DNA of 64,000 nucleotides from an uncultured Alphaproteobacteria bacterium (lineage in GTDB: Bacteria; Pseudomonadota; Alphaproteobacteria; VGEJ01). The first letter of the stretch is position 1. The number at the start of each line of letters is the position of its first letter. The notes under the pieces are model-generated. The model had not been told where the DNA came from. It saw only the letters and a list, made by a program, of their open reading frames with translations, and ran no database searches. Shown here piece by piece: positions 9,492 to 17,293 of the stretch. The position numbers were made by a program, and so were the translations under genes. The DNA is taken from the NCBI GenBank assembly GCA_913041535.1, contig CAJWJK010000006.1, positions 1 through 64,000 of the forward strand, in the 5' to 3' direction.

Positions 9492-9522
9492 GAGGTAATT
9501 ATAGACGCACCTCGGCGTCTAT
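9492..9522 (-). promoter_or_regulatory. Inverted repeat / candidate pseudoknot before lptF
   Basis: A perfect 8-base inverted repeat (ATAGACGC, six-base spacer, GCGTCTAT) occupies 9501-9522, a few bases before the lptF start. On the lptF-sense strand the spacer contains GAGGT. Four bases after the hairpin comes ACCTC (9496-9492), complementary to that loop, so an H-type pseudoknot ending two bases before the ATG is possible on paper. It could regulate translation, or the repeat could be a DNA operator between the divergent lptF and pepA genes. The four-base crossing loop is short for an 8-bp stem, which counts against a stable pseudoknot. Confidence 0.4.
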
Positions 9523-9614
9523 TGGTAATTCAATGCATAACCACTTTCTCTTATGATGGTATCACAGTTAAGATGGCATAGCCCATACTACCCATAGTAG
9601 ATCCAAAGAGGTTA

Positions 9615-11111
9615 ATGATGAAAATTGAATTTTCGGAACCAAGCTTACCAAGGTCCGGTGCCCTGGTCCTAATTGTTGCCGGTGAAAAGGAGCTTGGGCG
9701 GACAGCGAGAGCAATAGATAAGCGCATGAATGGCACATTGTCTCGCGCCTTAAGGAATGGTCGATTCAAGGGTAAATTAGGGGATTTTATCGAAATTGTT
9801 GAGCCTGTTGGAATAGGGGTACAGCGCATTATCTTGGCCGGTGTGGGAACCGAGGACGATATAGACCTACTAAAGCTTGAGGACACTGGAGGAAAGATTC
9901 TCTCGCGCATTTCCAAGAAGGGAGACAGCAACGCAGCCATATGCGTTGACCCGATTAAGGGCGTTAAATTTAACCCCGCGATGGCGGCAGCACATATCGC
10001 GTTTGGAGCGCGGCTTAGCAGTTATAGATTTGATGTTTATCGGACAAATAAAAGTTCAGTGGATCTTCCTTCTCTGAAACGAATAAAGATGCTCGTCTCT
10101 GATGTTAAAGGGGCTCGGTCGATATTTCGTTCACTAAATAAGATAGTCGATGGGGTGTTCTTTTGCCGCGATTTAGTTTCTGAGCCCGCAAACGTTCTAT
10201 ATCCAAAAAGCTTTGCTGAAAGGGTGAAAAAACTCACCAATATTGGTTTGAAGGTGGAAGTATTTAATCGTGCCCGTATGGAGAAATTGGGCATGGGGGC
10301 ACTTTTAGGCGTGGCGCAGGGTAGTGCTAATGAACCGAGACTGGTTGTCATGCAATGGAATGGCGGTCCAGTCCGACAGAAGCCTGTAGCCTTTGTTGGT
10401 AAAGGTGTGACATTTGATACAGGAGGCATCTCCATCAAGCCATCGGGTGGCATGGAGGACATGAAGTGGGATATGGGTGGTGCAGGAGTGGTGGCTGGAC
10501 TAATGGCAACGTTGGCTGGTCGCAAAGCTAAGGTAAATGCGGTCGGAGTTATTGGCTTGGTCGAAAATATGCCCTCTGGCAAGGCTCAGCGGCCGGGGGA
10601 CGTCGTGAAAACCATGTCTGGCAAGACTATCGAAGTAATCAATACTGATGCAGAAGGCCGTCTCGTATTGGCCGACGCTCTGTGGTACACCCAGAAGCGC
10701 TTTAAACCGAGCGCCATAGTTGATTTGGCTACATTAACCGGGGCCATAATCATCGCACTAGGCCATCAGTACGCTGGTTTGTTTGCTAATGATGACAAGT
10801 TATCGGATGAGCTTGTTGCTGCAGGTAAAATGGTCGGGGAGCGTTTATGGCGCTTACCGGTAGATGCGTCATATGACGACGATATTAGATCTGATATTGC
10901 CGACATGCATAATGTTGGAAATGGACGTAGTGCTGGTAGCATTGCAGGAGCAAAATTGTTAGAACAATTTGTAAACGACTGTTCGTGGGCCCATCTCGAT
11001 ATTGCCGGTGTAACTTGGTCCAAGAAGGTCCGTCCGACGATTCCTAAAGGTGCGACGGGCTTTGGTGTTCGTTTGTTAGACCGTTGGGTGTTAGATCGTT
11101 ATGAACAATAA
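9615..11111 (+). CDS. pepA: Leucyl aminopeptidase (M17 family)
   Basis: This cytoplasmic two-metal aminopeptidase removes N-terminal residues from peptides; in E. coli the protein also binds DNA in Xer recombination and carAB control. The 498-residue protein has an N-terminal macro-like domain (1-165) and a C-terminal catalytic domain. The latter carries GKGVTFDTGGISIKPS (about 263-278), DMKWDMGGA (about 283-291) and the M17 signature NTDAEGRL (about 343-350), which hold the metal ligands. ATG codons occur at 9615 and 9618; AAAGAGG just upstream fits either. It starts a short operon with holC and ndk and is divergent from lptF, a common alphaproteobacterial arrangement. Confidence 0.96.
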   Translation: MMKIEFSEPSLPRSGALVLIVAGEKELGRTARAIDKRMNGTLSRALRNGRFKGKLGDFIEIVEPVGIGVQRIILAGVGTEDDIDLLKLEDTGGKILSRISKKGDSNAAICVDPIKGVKFNPAMAAAHIAFGARLSSYRFDVYRTNKSSVDLPSLKRIKMLVSDVKGARSIFRSLNKIVDGVFFCRDLVSEPANVLYPKSFAERVKKLTNIGLKVEVFNRARMEKLGMGALLGVAQGSANEPRLVVMQWNGGPVRQKPVAFVGKGVTFDTGGISIKPSGGMEDMKWDMGGAGVVAGLMATLAGRKAKVNAVGVIGLVENMPSGKAQRPGDVVKTMSGKTIEVINTDAEGRLVLADALWYTQKRFKPSAIVDLATLTGAIIIALGHQYAGLFANDDKLSDELVAAGKMVGERLWRLPVDASYDDDIRSDIADMHNVGNGRSAGSIAGAKLLEQFVNDCSWAHLDIAGVTWSKKVRPTIPKGATGFGVRLLDRWVLDRYEQ

Positions 11112-11117
11112 AGAGAT

Positions 11118-11570
11118 ATGACAAAATTTGCGTTTTATCAGTTGGATCGCATGCCTCTTGACAGAGCTCTTCCGCAGCTTCTCAACAAAGTTATTGCCCA
11201 AAACTGCCGAGTTTTAGTACGCACTAGAACGGAGGAAGAGCTTAACCACTTAAATAGACTTTTGTGGACATATGATGCTGATTCTTTTTTACCCCATGGC
11301 ACCTCGTCGGACGGGTTTGATAGTGAGCAGCCCATTTATTTAACCACCTCAGACGTTAATCCTAATTATGCTTCGGTGGAAGTGCTTGTTGGAGGTGCTG
11401 GGCATTCCAGAAAAGGTAACTTTGAGCGAACACTTGATCTATTTGAAGGTGATGACCCTAACGCACGAGCAGCTGCAACTAAGCGCCGTAGATCTCTCTC
11501 CGTAGCAGGTGAGTCTGTCACATTCTGGAGGCAGTCGATTGATGGAGTTTGGAAGAGGGAAGATGGATAA
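11118..11570 (+). CDS. holC: DNA polymerase III chi subunit
   Basis: HolC (chi) joins the clamp loader to single-strand DNA-binding protein at the replication fork. The 150-residue protein has the characteristic N-terminus FAFYQLDRMPLDRALPQLL and the central LNRLLWTYDADSFLPHG (about 46-62), the family WT.DDxSFLPHG block. It starts six bases after the pepA stop. The position between pepA and ndk matches alphaproteobacterial gene order and supports the call. The C-terminal 40 residues are charged and less conserved. Confidence 0.92.
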   Translation: MTKFAFYQLDRMPLDRALPQLLNKVIAQNCRVLVRTRTEEELNHLNRLLWTYDADSFLPHGTSSDGFDSEQPIYLTTSDVNPNYASVEVLVGGAGHSRKGNFERTLDLFEGDDPNARAAATKRRRSLSVAGESVTFWRQSIDGVWKREDG

Positions 11571-11659
11571 AGGGAGAGGCGAGGTTGTCTGGTGTCAGCG
11601 AAGGTCATATAAGGCGGTTATGGCCAAATATTTTTCAGGAAGAGGTTTGAGTAAAAAAA

Positions 11660-12082
11660 ATGGTTGTCCAGAGGACATTATCAATAATTAAGCCAGATGC
11701 GACACGCCGAGATTTAACTGGTCAAATTAATCAGCGTTTTGAGGATGCTGGTCTTCGCATTATCGCTCAGAAGCGTATTCGTTTGAGCCGCGAGCAGGCC
11801 GAGGCCTTTTACGATGTTCATAAAACACGTCCCTTTTTCAATGATTTGTGCACTTTTATGATTTCTGGGCCTATCGTGGTTCAGGTGCTCGAAGGTGAGA
11901 ACGCAGTAACCGAAAATCGGGACATAATGGGAGCAACCGATCCACAGGATGCAAGGGAAGGAACTATAAGACGTGATTTTGCCGAGTCTATAGAGGCAAA
12001 TTCCGTGCATGGGTCTGATTCAGAAAAAACAGCGGAGTTAGAAGTCGCATTCTTCTTCAGCAAGATCGAGTTGTTGCAGTAA
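11660..12082 (+). CDS. ndk: Nucleoside diphosphate kinase
   Basis: Ndk moves the gamma phosphate of ATP to nucleoside diphosphates through a phosphohistidine. The 140-residue protein is the normal length. The catalytic histidine is H117 in NSVHGSD (114-120), and the nucleotide-binding Lys is in IIKPDA (9-14). The ATG at 11660 follows a run of A; a GGAAGAGG stretch lies a little far upstream (about 13 bases). An 89-base gap separates it from holC, so it may have its own transcript. A weak GCAG/CTGC hairpin just after the stop is not a convincing terminator. Confidence 0.97.
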   Translation: MVVQRTLSIIKPDATRRDLTGQINQRFEDAGLRIIAQKRIRLSREQAEAFYDVHKTRPFFNDLCTFMISGPIVVQVLEGENAVTENRDIMGATDPQDAREGTIRRDFAESIEANSVHGSDSEKTAELEVAFFFSKIELLQ

Positions 12083-12167
12083 TATTGCTGCTTAATGCTG
12101 AAATATGTTTTTTGCTTATTAGTATCGTGTAACTAATTTCATAGCAGTGTTTGAATAATCCTTGGGC

Positions 12168-12833
12168 TTAGAAACTGTTTGGATTTATCATTGTATGGTC
12201 AGGAATACCCACTCCCTCAATAACTAGTGATTCTTCATGCATGTTAATTCGGCGTTCAGCTATCAATCTCACGGCGATTGGGTAGCATCGATGCTCGGTT
12301 TCAAGTACTTTGGCACTAAGTGTATCAGGTGTATCGTTGAAAGCGACGGGTACTACGGATTGAACAATGATCGGCCCCGAATCTAGTTCCGACCTTACAT
12401 AGTGAATGGTGCAGCCACTGAAACGAACTCCTGCATCTATCACTCTTTGATGAACATTAAGTCCTTTAAATGCGGGTAAAAGAGAAGGATGGACATTGAT
12501 AATTCTATTTTTCCATCTATCTACAAACGTTTTTGATAGAATACGCATGAACCCTGCCAGACATATTAGCTCGACGCCTGCACCCTCAAGAATCTCAGCT
12601 AGCTTATCGTCATATTGCTCTCGGCTGCCAAAACAATTGTGGTTAACCACCTTGGTTGGAATATTTGCTTTAGCGGCTCGTTTTAGTCCATAGGCATTAA
12701 AGTTATTGGAAATTACAATGGCAATGTTGGCGGGGAAATTATCGTCACTACAGGCGTCAATTAAAGCCTGCAGGTTACTTCCATGGCCTGATATAAGAAT
12801 ACCAAGTGCGACAGACAACTTTTTGGCCTCCAA
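12168..12833 (-). CDS. purN: Phosphoribosylglycinamide formyltransferase
   Basis: PurN transfers a formyl group from 10-formyltetrahydrofolate to GAR, the third step of purine synthesis. The 221-residue protein has the substrate loop SGHGSNLQAL (15-24) and the catalytic set N113, H115 (INVHPSLLPAFKG) and D151 (LDSGPI), equivalent to Asn106, His108 and Asp144 of the E. coli enzyme. The last 20 residues extend past the usual end. In many alphaproteobacteria purM directly precedes purN; here only a 168-base non-coding gap separates purN from the divergent DUF2066 gene, so purM must lie elsewhere. Confidence 0.96.
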   Translation of the reverse strand: MEAKKLSVALGILISGHGSNLQALIDACSDDNFPANIAIVISNNFNAYGLKRAAKANIPTKVVNHNCFGSREQYDDKLAEILEGAGVELICLAGFMRILSKTFVDRWKNRIINVHPSLLPAFKGLNVHQRVIDAGVRFSGCTIHYVRSELDSGPIIVQSVVPVAFNDTPDTLSAKVLETEHRCYPIAVRLIAERRINMHEESLVIEGVGIPDHTMINPNSF

Positions 12834-13001
12834 ACATAGCTTTCTTGTTTAACACTTGTCGAGAACACTGGAAAAATGCACCGACCAGTTGTTTTACACC
12901 CTAGGGAAACAGTTTGGTGCGTTGCCAGTAGTTGCTATGATTTTATTGCACTGAGAAATATTACTCTATCTTTGTGAGTTTGGTAATGGGGTGTAACTAA
13001 G

Positions 13002-14147
13002 TTGAAAAACATCGATGTGATGGTTCCATATCAACTTTTGAAGGTCGTTAGAGCGGGGGTTTTGGTCGCGGCTGCATTATCTCCCCTAAGCAATGTAGCT
13101 GCAGATACGGGGAGTTTATTCACCGTCTCTGATGTTCGTGTTGACGTTACAGCAGATGCGGCAAATATTGCGCGATCTTTAGCTCTTGCTGAAGGACAGA
13201 GATTGGCTTTAGAACGGCTTCTTCAGCGGATCACTCCCCGAAGTGATTACGTGAGACACCCGGTAGTTGATGATTCTAAAGTAGCAATGTTGGTACAGGA
13301 CATATCGATATCGGATGAACGAGTTTCATCAATACGCTATATAGCAAAGTTGCTAATACGCTTCAAAAAGGAGGAAGTTCGGCGCCTCTTAAAATTGGCT
13401 AAAATTCCTCATACAGAAACTCGGAGCAAGCCTTTGTTGGTGCTTCCGGTTTACGAGACGGGTGGGGCTTTATTGCTTTGGGATGAGCCAAATAGATGGC
13501 GTCAGGTTTGGTTCAGTTATCCCGCTGACGATGACAGCCTAGTTCCTTTGGTTTTTCCGGTTGGGGATTTATCTGATGTGGCATCTATTGGAGCTGAACA
13601 AGCTCTGAGGGGGGATAGGGATCGTTTGAAAGCTATCACTCACCGTTACGGCTTGGAGGATGCTTTAGTGGCGCATGCTACCTTAGTTAGAGACCTCTCT
13701 AATAATGTTTCAAGCCTTCACATTGATATTCGACGTTTTGGTCCATCTGGGGAGTCCTTCCATAAAGAAAGTGTTTTCGGCGACTCAAATGACAACATTG
13801 GAACGCTATTATCTAAAGGAATAGAGCAAGTGCGGGAACGCATAGAAGAGAGATGGAAACTTGATACTCTCCTCACTGTGGGTTCATCACAGCGTTTAAG
13901 TGCCAGAGTCCCTTTGGAGAATCTCGGTGATTGGTTGAAGGTACGCCAACGTTTAAAGGCCACCGGAAACGTTAGCAACATGTCGCTTGTGGCCATTTCG
14001 CGAAATGATGCACGAGTGATTATCGATTATGTTGGAGGCAAAGATCAGCTGGTCCTATCGCTAGCGCAACGCGATCTGGAATTGCGAAAGAGCGAGGGCT
14101 TCTGGATTATCACACTACGGAATACTATTACGGAATACGGGGAATGA
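13002..14147 (+). CDS. DUF2066 family exported protein
   Basis: This 381-residue protein matches the DUF2066 family, which has no established function and is commonly encoded near purM/purN and hdaA. A signal peptide is present (positively charged start, hydrophobic 17-33, small residues at VAADTG), so a periplasmic or membrane-anchored location is likely. The central part carries LAEGQRLALERLLQRITPR (about 63-81), typical of the family. The start is uncertain: TTG at 13002 has GGGGTG about nine bases upstream, while the ATG at 13020 gives a more compact signal peptide. It overlaps the next gene by four bases (ATGA), so the two are coupled. Confidence 0.75.
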   Translation: MKNIDVMVPYQLLKVVRAGVLVAAALSPLSNVAADTGSLFTVSDVRVDVTADAANIARSLALAEGQRLALERLLQRITPRSDYVRHPVVDDSKVAMLVQDISISDERVSSIRYIAKLLIRFKKEEVRRLLKLAKIPHTETRSKPLLVLPVYETGGALLLWDEPNRWRQVWFSYPADDDSLVPLVFPVGDLSDVASIGAEQALRGDRDRLKAITHRYGLEDALVAHATLVRDLSNNVSSLHIDIRRFGPSGESFHKESVFGDSNDNIGTLLSKGIEQVRERIEERWKLDTLLTVGSSQRLSARVPLENLGDWLKVRQRLKATGNVSNMSLVAISRNDARVIIDYVGGKDQLVLSLAQRDLELRKSEGFWIITLRNTITEYGE

Positions 14148-14692
14148 GTTTACCCAACTTGATTAGTTTGGCGCGTCTATTAGCTGTTCCTTTAGTGATA
14201 TGGTTGGTGCTTAAAGATCAGATCGAGCTGGCCTTTTGGTTGTTTGTGATAGCTGGCCTTTCAGATGCTGTTGATGGGTTTCTAGCAAAGAAATTCAAGA
14301 TGGCTACGCGCCTTGGGCACTATCTCGACCCACTGGCTGATAAGGTTCTTCTAGTAAGTATATATATTGTGCTTGGCCGAATTGGAGAGCTGCCCGACTG
14401 GCTTGTGATTTTAGTGGTATCGCGCGATTTATTGATAGTTGGCGGAGTATTGCTGAGCTACACTTTATCGCACGGTTTTAGCACTAAGCCAGCGGCCATA
14501 AGTAAAATTAATACAGCATTCCAAATTGTATTAGCCGCAGCCGTGCTGGGAGATATGGCTTGGGGGCCTTGGTGGGACACGCAAGTGCCCTCTATCATGT
14601 ACGTGTGTGTTGCTATTACTACCGTAGCGTCGGGTGCCAATTACCTTGTACAGTGGGCTCGTGGTTTTTCAGGAGAGGAGCGCATCGGATGA
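14144..14692 (+). CDS. CDP-alcohol phosphatidyltransferase family membrane protein
   Basis: Members of this family join a CDP-activated lipid to an alcohol in the inner membrane. The 182-residue protein has the signature D-x2-D-G-x2-A-(K)-x8-G-x3-D-x3-D, read as SDAVDGFLAKKF followed by GHYLDPLADK (residues 39-67). All four metal-binding aspartates are present, and Lys replaces the usual Arg after Ala. Four or five membrane segments are visible. It resembles PgsA-like enzymes, but the substrate cannot be told from sequence. It overlaps both neighbours by four bases, inside the DUF2066-AI-2E-hdaA operon. Confidence 0.85.
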   Translation: MSLPNLISLARLLAVPLVIWLVLKDQIELAFWLFVIAGLSDAVDGFLAKKFKMATRLGHYLDPLADKVLLVSIYIVLGRIGELPDWLVILVVSRDLLIVGGVLLSYTLSHGFSTKPAAISKINTAFQIVLAAAVLGDMAWGPWWDTQVPSIMYVCVAITTVASGANYLVQWARGFSGEERIG

Positions 14693-15759
14693 ATCTTAAG
14701 CGGCAGACAGTATTTTGGCTGAGTACATTTGCGGTGTTTGCTGTTGTGCTGTTTGTTTTGCGTGAAGTGTTGCTTCCCTTTGTCGCCGGAATGCTCGTGG
14801 CGTACTTCCTGGACCCGTTGGTGGATCGGGTGGAACGGATCGGCTTATCACGTACGGTAGCAACTCTTGCGGTAACCCTTACGTTTTTTACCATCGTGAT
14901 ACTTTTGTTCGTAGCGTTCTTGCCGACGTTACAGCGTCAATTGGTGGGGCTAATAAATCAGGTTCCAGAAGTTGCCAGATGGGTAGAGGATTCACTAGCT
15001 AGTGGTGGTCTTCAGGACACCTTGCTTCAAGTTTTTGGTGGACAGGAGAACGATGTACGTACAGCGGCCCAAGGTCTTGCCGGAAGCGCGATTGTTTGGC
15101 TAGGGAGCGCAGCATCCGGAATATGGAGTGGCGGGTTAGCAATTTTCAACCTTCTGTCGCTGGTTTTCATCACGCCAGTTATATCTTTCTACTTGCTTAG
15201 GGATTATGACCGTATGGTAACACGAGTGGACAACTGGTTACCGCGACATACGGCAGATACTATAAGACAGCAGATTGGTTTAATTGATTCAGCGCTTGCC
15301 GGGTTTTTACGAGGCCAAGCATCAGTATGTTTGATCCTAGGAATTTTCTACGCCGTTACCTTGTCATTAACTGGTTTAAACTTTGGTTTTGCTATCGGCC
15401 TCATTGGTGGGGCACTGGCGTTCATTCCTTATGTTGGTATGATTCTCACATTAGCGCTATCTGTCGGTGTGGCTGTTGTACAATTCTGGCCTGAACCTCT
15501 TCCTATAATTTTAGTAGTAGTGATTTTTCTTATAGGTCAACTAGTTGAAGGTACGGTCTTAACGCCAAAACTGGTCGGAGAGCGAGTTGGGTTACATCCT
15601 GTCTGGGTGATTTTTGCTCTATTTTCAGGGGCAGCTATAGCTGGGTTCTTGGGCGTTCTAATAGCAGTACCTGTCGCGGCGATACTGGGGGTTCTTTTGC
15701 GTCACTTCATGTCTCGCTATCTGGACAGCCGTTATTACTCTGGTAAGGGTGGCACGTGA
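14689..15759 (+). CDS. AI-2E family transporter (PerM-like permease)
   Basis: These inner-membrane proteins with about eight helices include TqsA (AI-2 export) and various antiporters; most members have unknown cargo. The protein has 356 residues from the ATG at 14689, which overlaps the preceding stop (ATGA) and follows AGGAGAGGAG, so longer upstream frames are not needed. Family features are the two N-terminal helices ending AYFLDPLVDRVERIG, the long soluble segment (about 75-150), and the C-terminal block LTPKLVGERVGLHPVWVIFA (about 291-310). In alphaproteobacteria this gene normally precedes hdaA, as here. I infer no specific substrate. Confidence 0.88.
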   Translation: MNLKRQTVFWLSTFAVFAVVLFVLREVLLPFVAGMLVAYFLDPLVDRVERIGLSRTVATLAVTLTFFTIVILLFVAFLPTLQRQLVGLINQVPEVARWVEDSLASGGLQDTLLQVFGGQENDVRTAAQGLAGSAIVWLGSAASGIWSGGLAIFNLLSLVFITPVISFYLLRDYDRMVTRVDNWLPRHTADTIRQQIGLIDSALAGFLRGQASVCLILGIFYAVTLSLTGLNFGFAIGLIGGALAFIPYVGMILTLALSVGVAVVQFWPEPLPIILVVVIFLIGQLVEGTVLTPKLVGERVGLHPVWVIFALFSGAAIAGFLGVLIAVPVAAILGVLLRHFMSRYLDSRYYSGKGGT

Positions 15760-16430
15760 ACGGTCGCCAGCTAGCTCTAGAACTATCTACCCGTTTTGCC
15801 TATGGTCGCGAGGACTTTCTTGTTGCACCATGCAATTCTGACGCAGTGGCTTGGATCGACCGATGGCCGGTTTGGCCGGGAGGGATGTTGGCAATATATG
15901 GCTCCCCGGGCTGCGGCAAAACTCATCTCACCCAAGTTTGGCGAGAGGTTGCGAATGCTCAATTGGTTGAGCTTTCTTCTCTAGAGGACCTAACGCGGGA
16001 TGTTCAACTTTCAAAAAACACAGCAGATTTTGTCCTCGAGATAGATGAAACATCTTTTCTAGAGCGTGATCTGTTACACTTTCTTAATACCATAGCCGAC
16101 CAACAACGCACTATATTGATAACAGGGAGAAATCCTCCTGCTCGCTGGCCAGTAGAATTGCCTGATCTTCGTTCGAGATTGAGAGCCGTATCAGCGGTTG
16201 GTGTGTCTCCTCCCGACGAGAACACATTGCGTGCAGTTCTGGTAAAACTGTTTTCTGATAGGCAGTTAAAGGTTGGTGAAGAACTCATAGAATTTCTCTG
16301 CGCACGTATTGAACGGACTTTTGATTCGGCTCGAAAAACTGTGGTGGCTTTAGATGCTGCTGCCATGCTAGCTCAGAGGCGTATTGGAATACCATTAGCT
16401 CGAGAGGTTTTAAGTTTTAACGGTAAATGA
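15756..16430 (+). CDS. hdaA: DnaA-inactivating AAA+ regulator HdaA/Hda
   Basis: HdaA binds the replication clamp and stimulates ATP hydrolysis by DnaA after initiation, preventing re-firing. The 224-residue protein has an N-terminal clamp-binding motif RQLALEL (4-10), a Walker A GSPGCGKTH (48-56), a Walker B-like VLEIDE (about 92-97) and an arginine-rich sensor region (DLRSRLRAV, about 135-143). The length fits Hda rather than DnaA, since the oriC-binding domain is absent. GTG at 15756 overlaps the previous stop (GTGA). The clamp motif plus context makes the call strong. In relatives ppk and ppx follow; here an SDR does. Confidence 0.88.
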   Translation: MNGRQLALELSTRFAYGREDFLVAPCNSDAVAWIDRWPVWPGGMLAIYGSPGCGKTHLTQVWREVANAQLVELSSLEDLTRDVQLSKNTADFVLEIDETSFLERDLLHFLNTIADQQRTILITGRNPPARWPVELPDLRSRLRAVSAVGVSPPDENTLRAVLVKLFSDRQLKVGEELIEFLCARIERTFDSARKTVVALDAAAMLAQRRIGIPLAREVLSFNGK

Positions 16431-16438
16431 GGATAGGT

Positions 16439-17218
16439 ATGGATCTTGGATTGAACGGTAAGATGGCAATCGTTTGCGCATCAAGCAAAGGTTTAGGTTT
16501 TGGCTGTGCCAGAGCTCTTGCTAGAGAGGGTATGCAGCTGTTTATAAATGGGCGAGATTCGGATCAGCTAGATTTTGCTGCCGATGAAATTAGACGTGAC
16601 ACGGGTGCACGGATCGTAACTATTCCGGGAGACATTTCTCAACCAAGTACGCGAGAATCTATTGTTGAATCCTGTCCCAATCCAGACGTTCTCATCAATA
16701 ATTCTGGGGGGCCTCCAGCAGGAGATTTCCGTGAATGGGATCGAGCTGATTGGATAAAGGCCCTTGATAATAACATGTTGGCCCCTATAGACATGATAAA
16801 GGCTGTAGTGGATGGAATGATTGAAAGGCGTTTTGGTAGGATTGTGAACATCACATCAGGTGCTGTGAAGGCACCAATTGATGTTCTGGGTCTATCAAAT
16901 GGCGCACGGGCCGGTTTAACTGGGTTTGTGGCTGGACTCGCTAGAGATATAGCTTGCCATAATGTGACAATAAACAATCTACTGCCAGGCGCTTTCGAAA
17001 CTGATCGCATGACGGGCGTGGCGCGGGCAATGGCACTAAAAAACAACCTAGACCCTGAAGAGGAACTAGAGAGGAGAAAGATGCTTATCCCAGCGCAAAG
17101 ATGGGGAGACCCGGATGAATTCGGACATGCCTGCGCATTTCTTTGCAGTACTGGTGCTGGGTATATTACAGGCCAGAACGTGCTAATTGATGGAGGGGCA
17201 TATCCAGGTACCTTATAG
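16439..17218 (+). CDS. SDR-fold protein with degenerate catalytic site
   Basis: This is a Rossmann-fold short-chain dehydrogenase relative of the 3-oxoacyl-ACP reductase-like subgroup. In the 259-residue protein the cofactor loop is SSKGLG (15-20) instead of the usual TGxxxGIG, and NNSGG replaces NNAG. The catalytic Tyr-x-x-x-Lys is replaced by S153-N-G-A-R157, although a serine is kept upstream (NITSGA). One SDR subgroup is known to lack the normal tetrad, so activity cannot be assumed. I prefer the ATG at 16439, which has GAGG six bases upstream; an ATG at 16427 overlaps the hdaA stop. It ends the hdaA operon. Confidence 0.82.
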   Translation: MDLGLNGKMAIVCASSKGLGFGCARALAREGMQLFINGRDSDQLDFAADEIRRDTGARIVTIPGDISQPSTRESIVESCPNPDVLINNSGGPPAGDFREWDRADWIKALDNNMLAPIDMIKAVVDGMIERRFGRIVNITSGAVKAPIDVLGLSNGARAGLTGFVAGLARDIACHNVTINNLLPGAFETDRMTGVARAMALKNNLDPEEELERRKMLIPAQRWGDPDEFGHACAFLCSTGAGYITGQNVLIDGGAYPGTL

Positions 17219-17293
17219 AATCTGTGTAGTTGGTTCTCTTGGCTTTGACTGTTGATGGTGGGGCCTCTTACTACCTCTCAGATTCAGTATTTG

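Noticed and set aside
10037-10582. 181-codon open frame on the minus strand opposite pepA
   Set aside because: It lies wholly inside the conserved pepA coding region, has low-complexity shadow composition and no ribosome-binding site.
15756-16430. HdaA as a truncated DnaA pseudogene
   Set aside because: It has an intact clamp-binding motif, Walker A and normal Hda length in its conserved operon.
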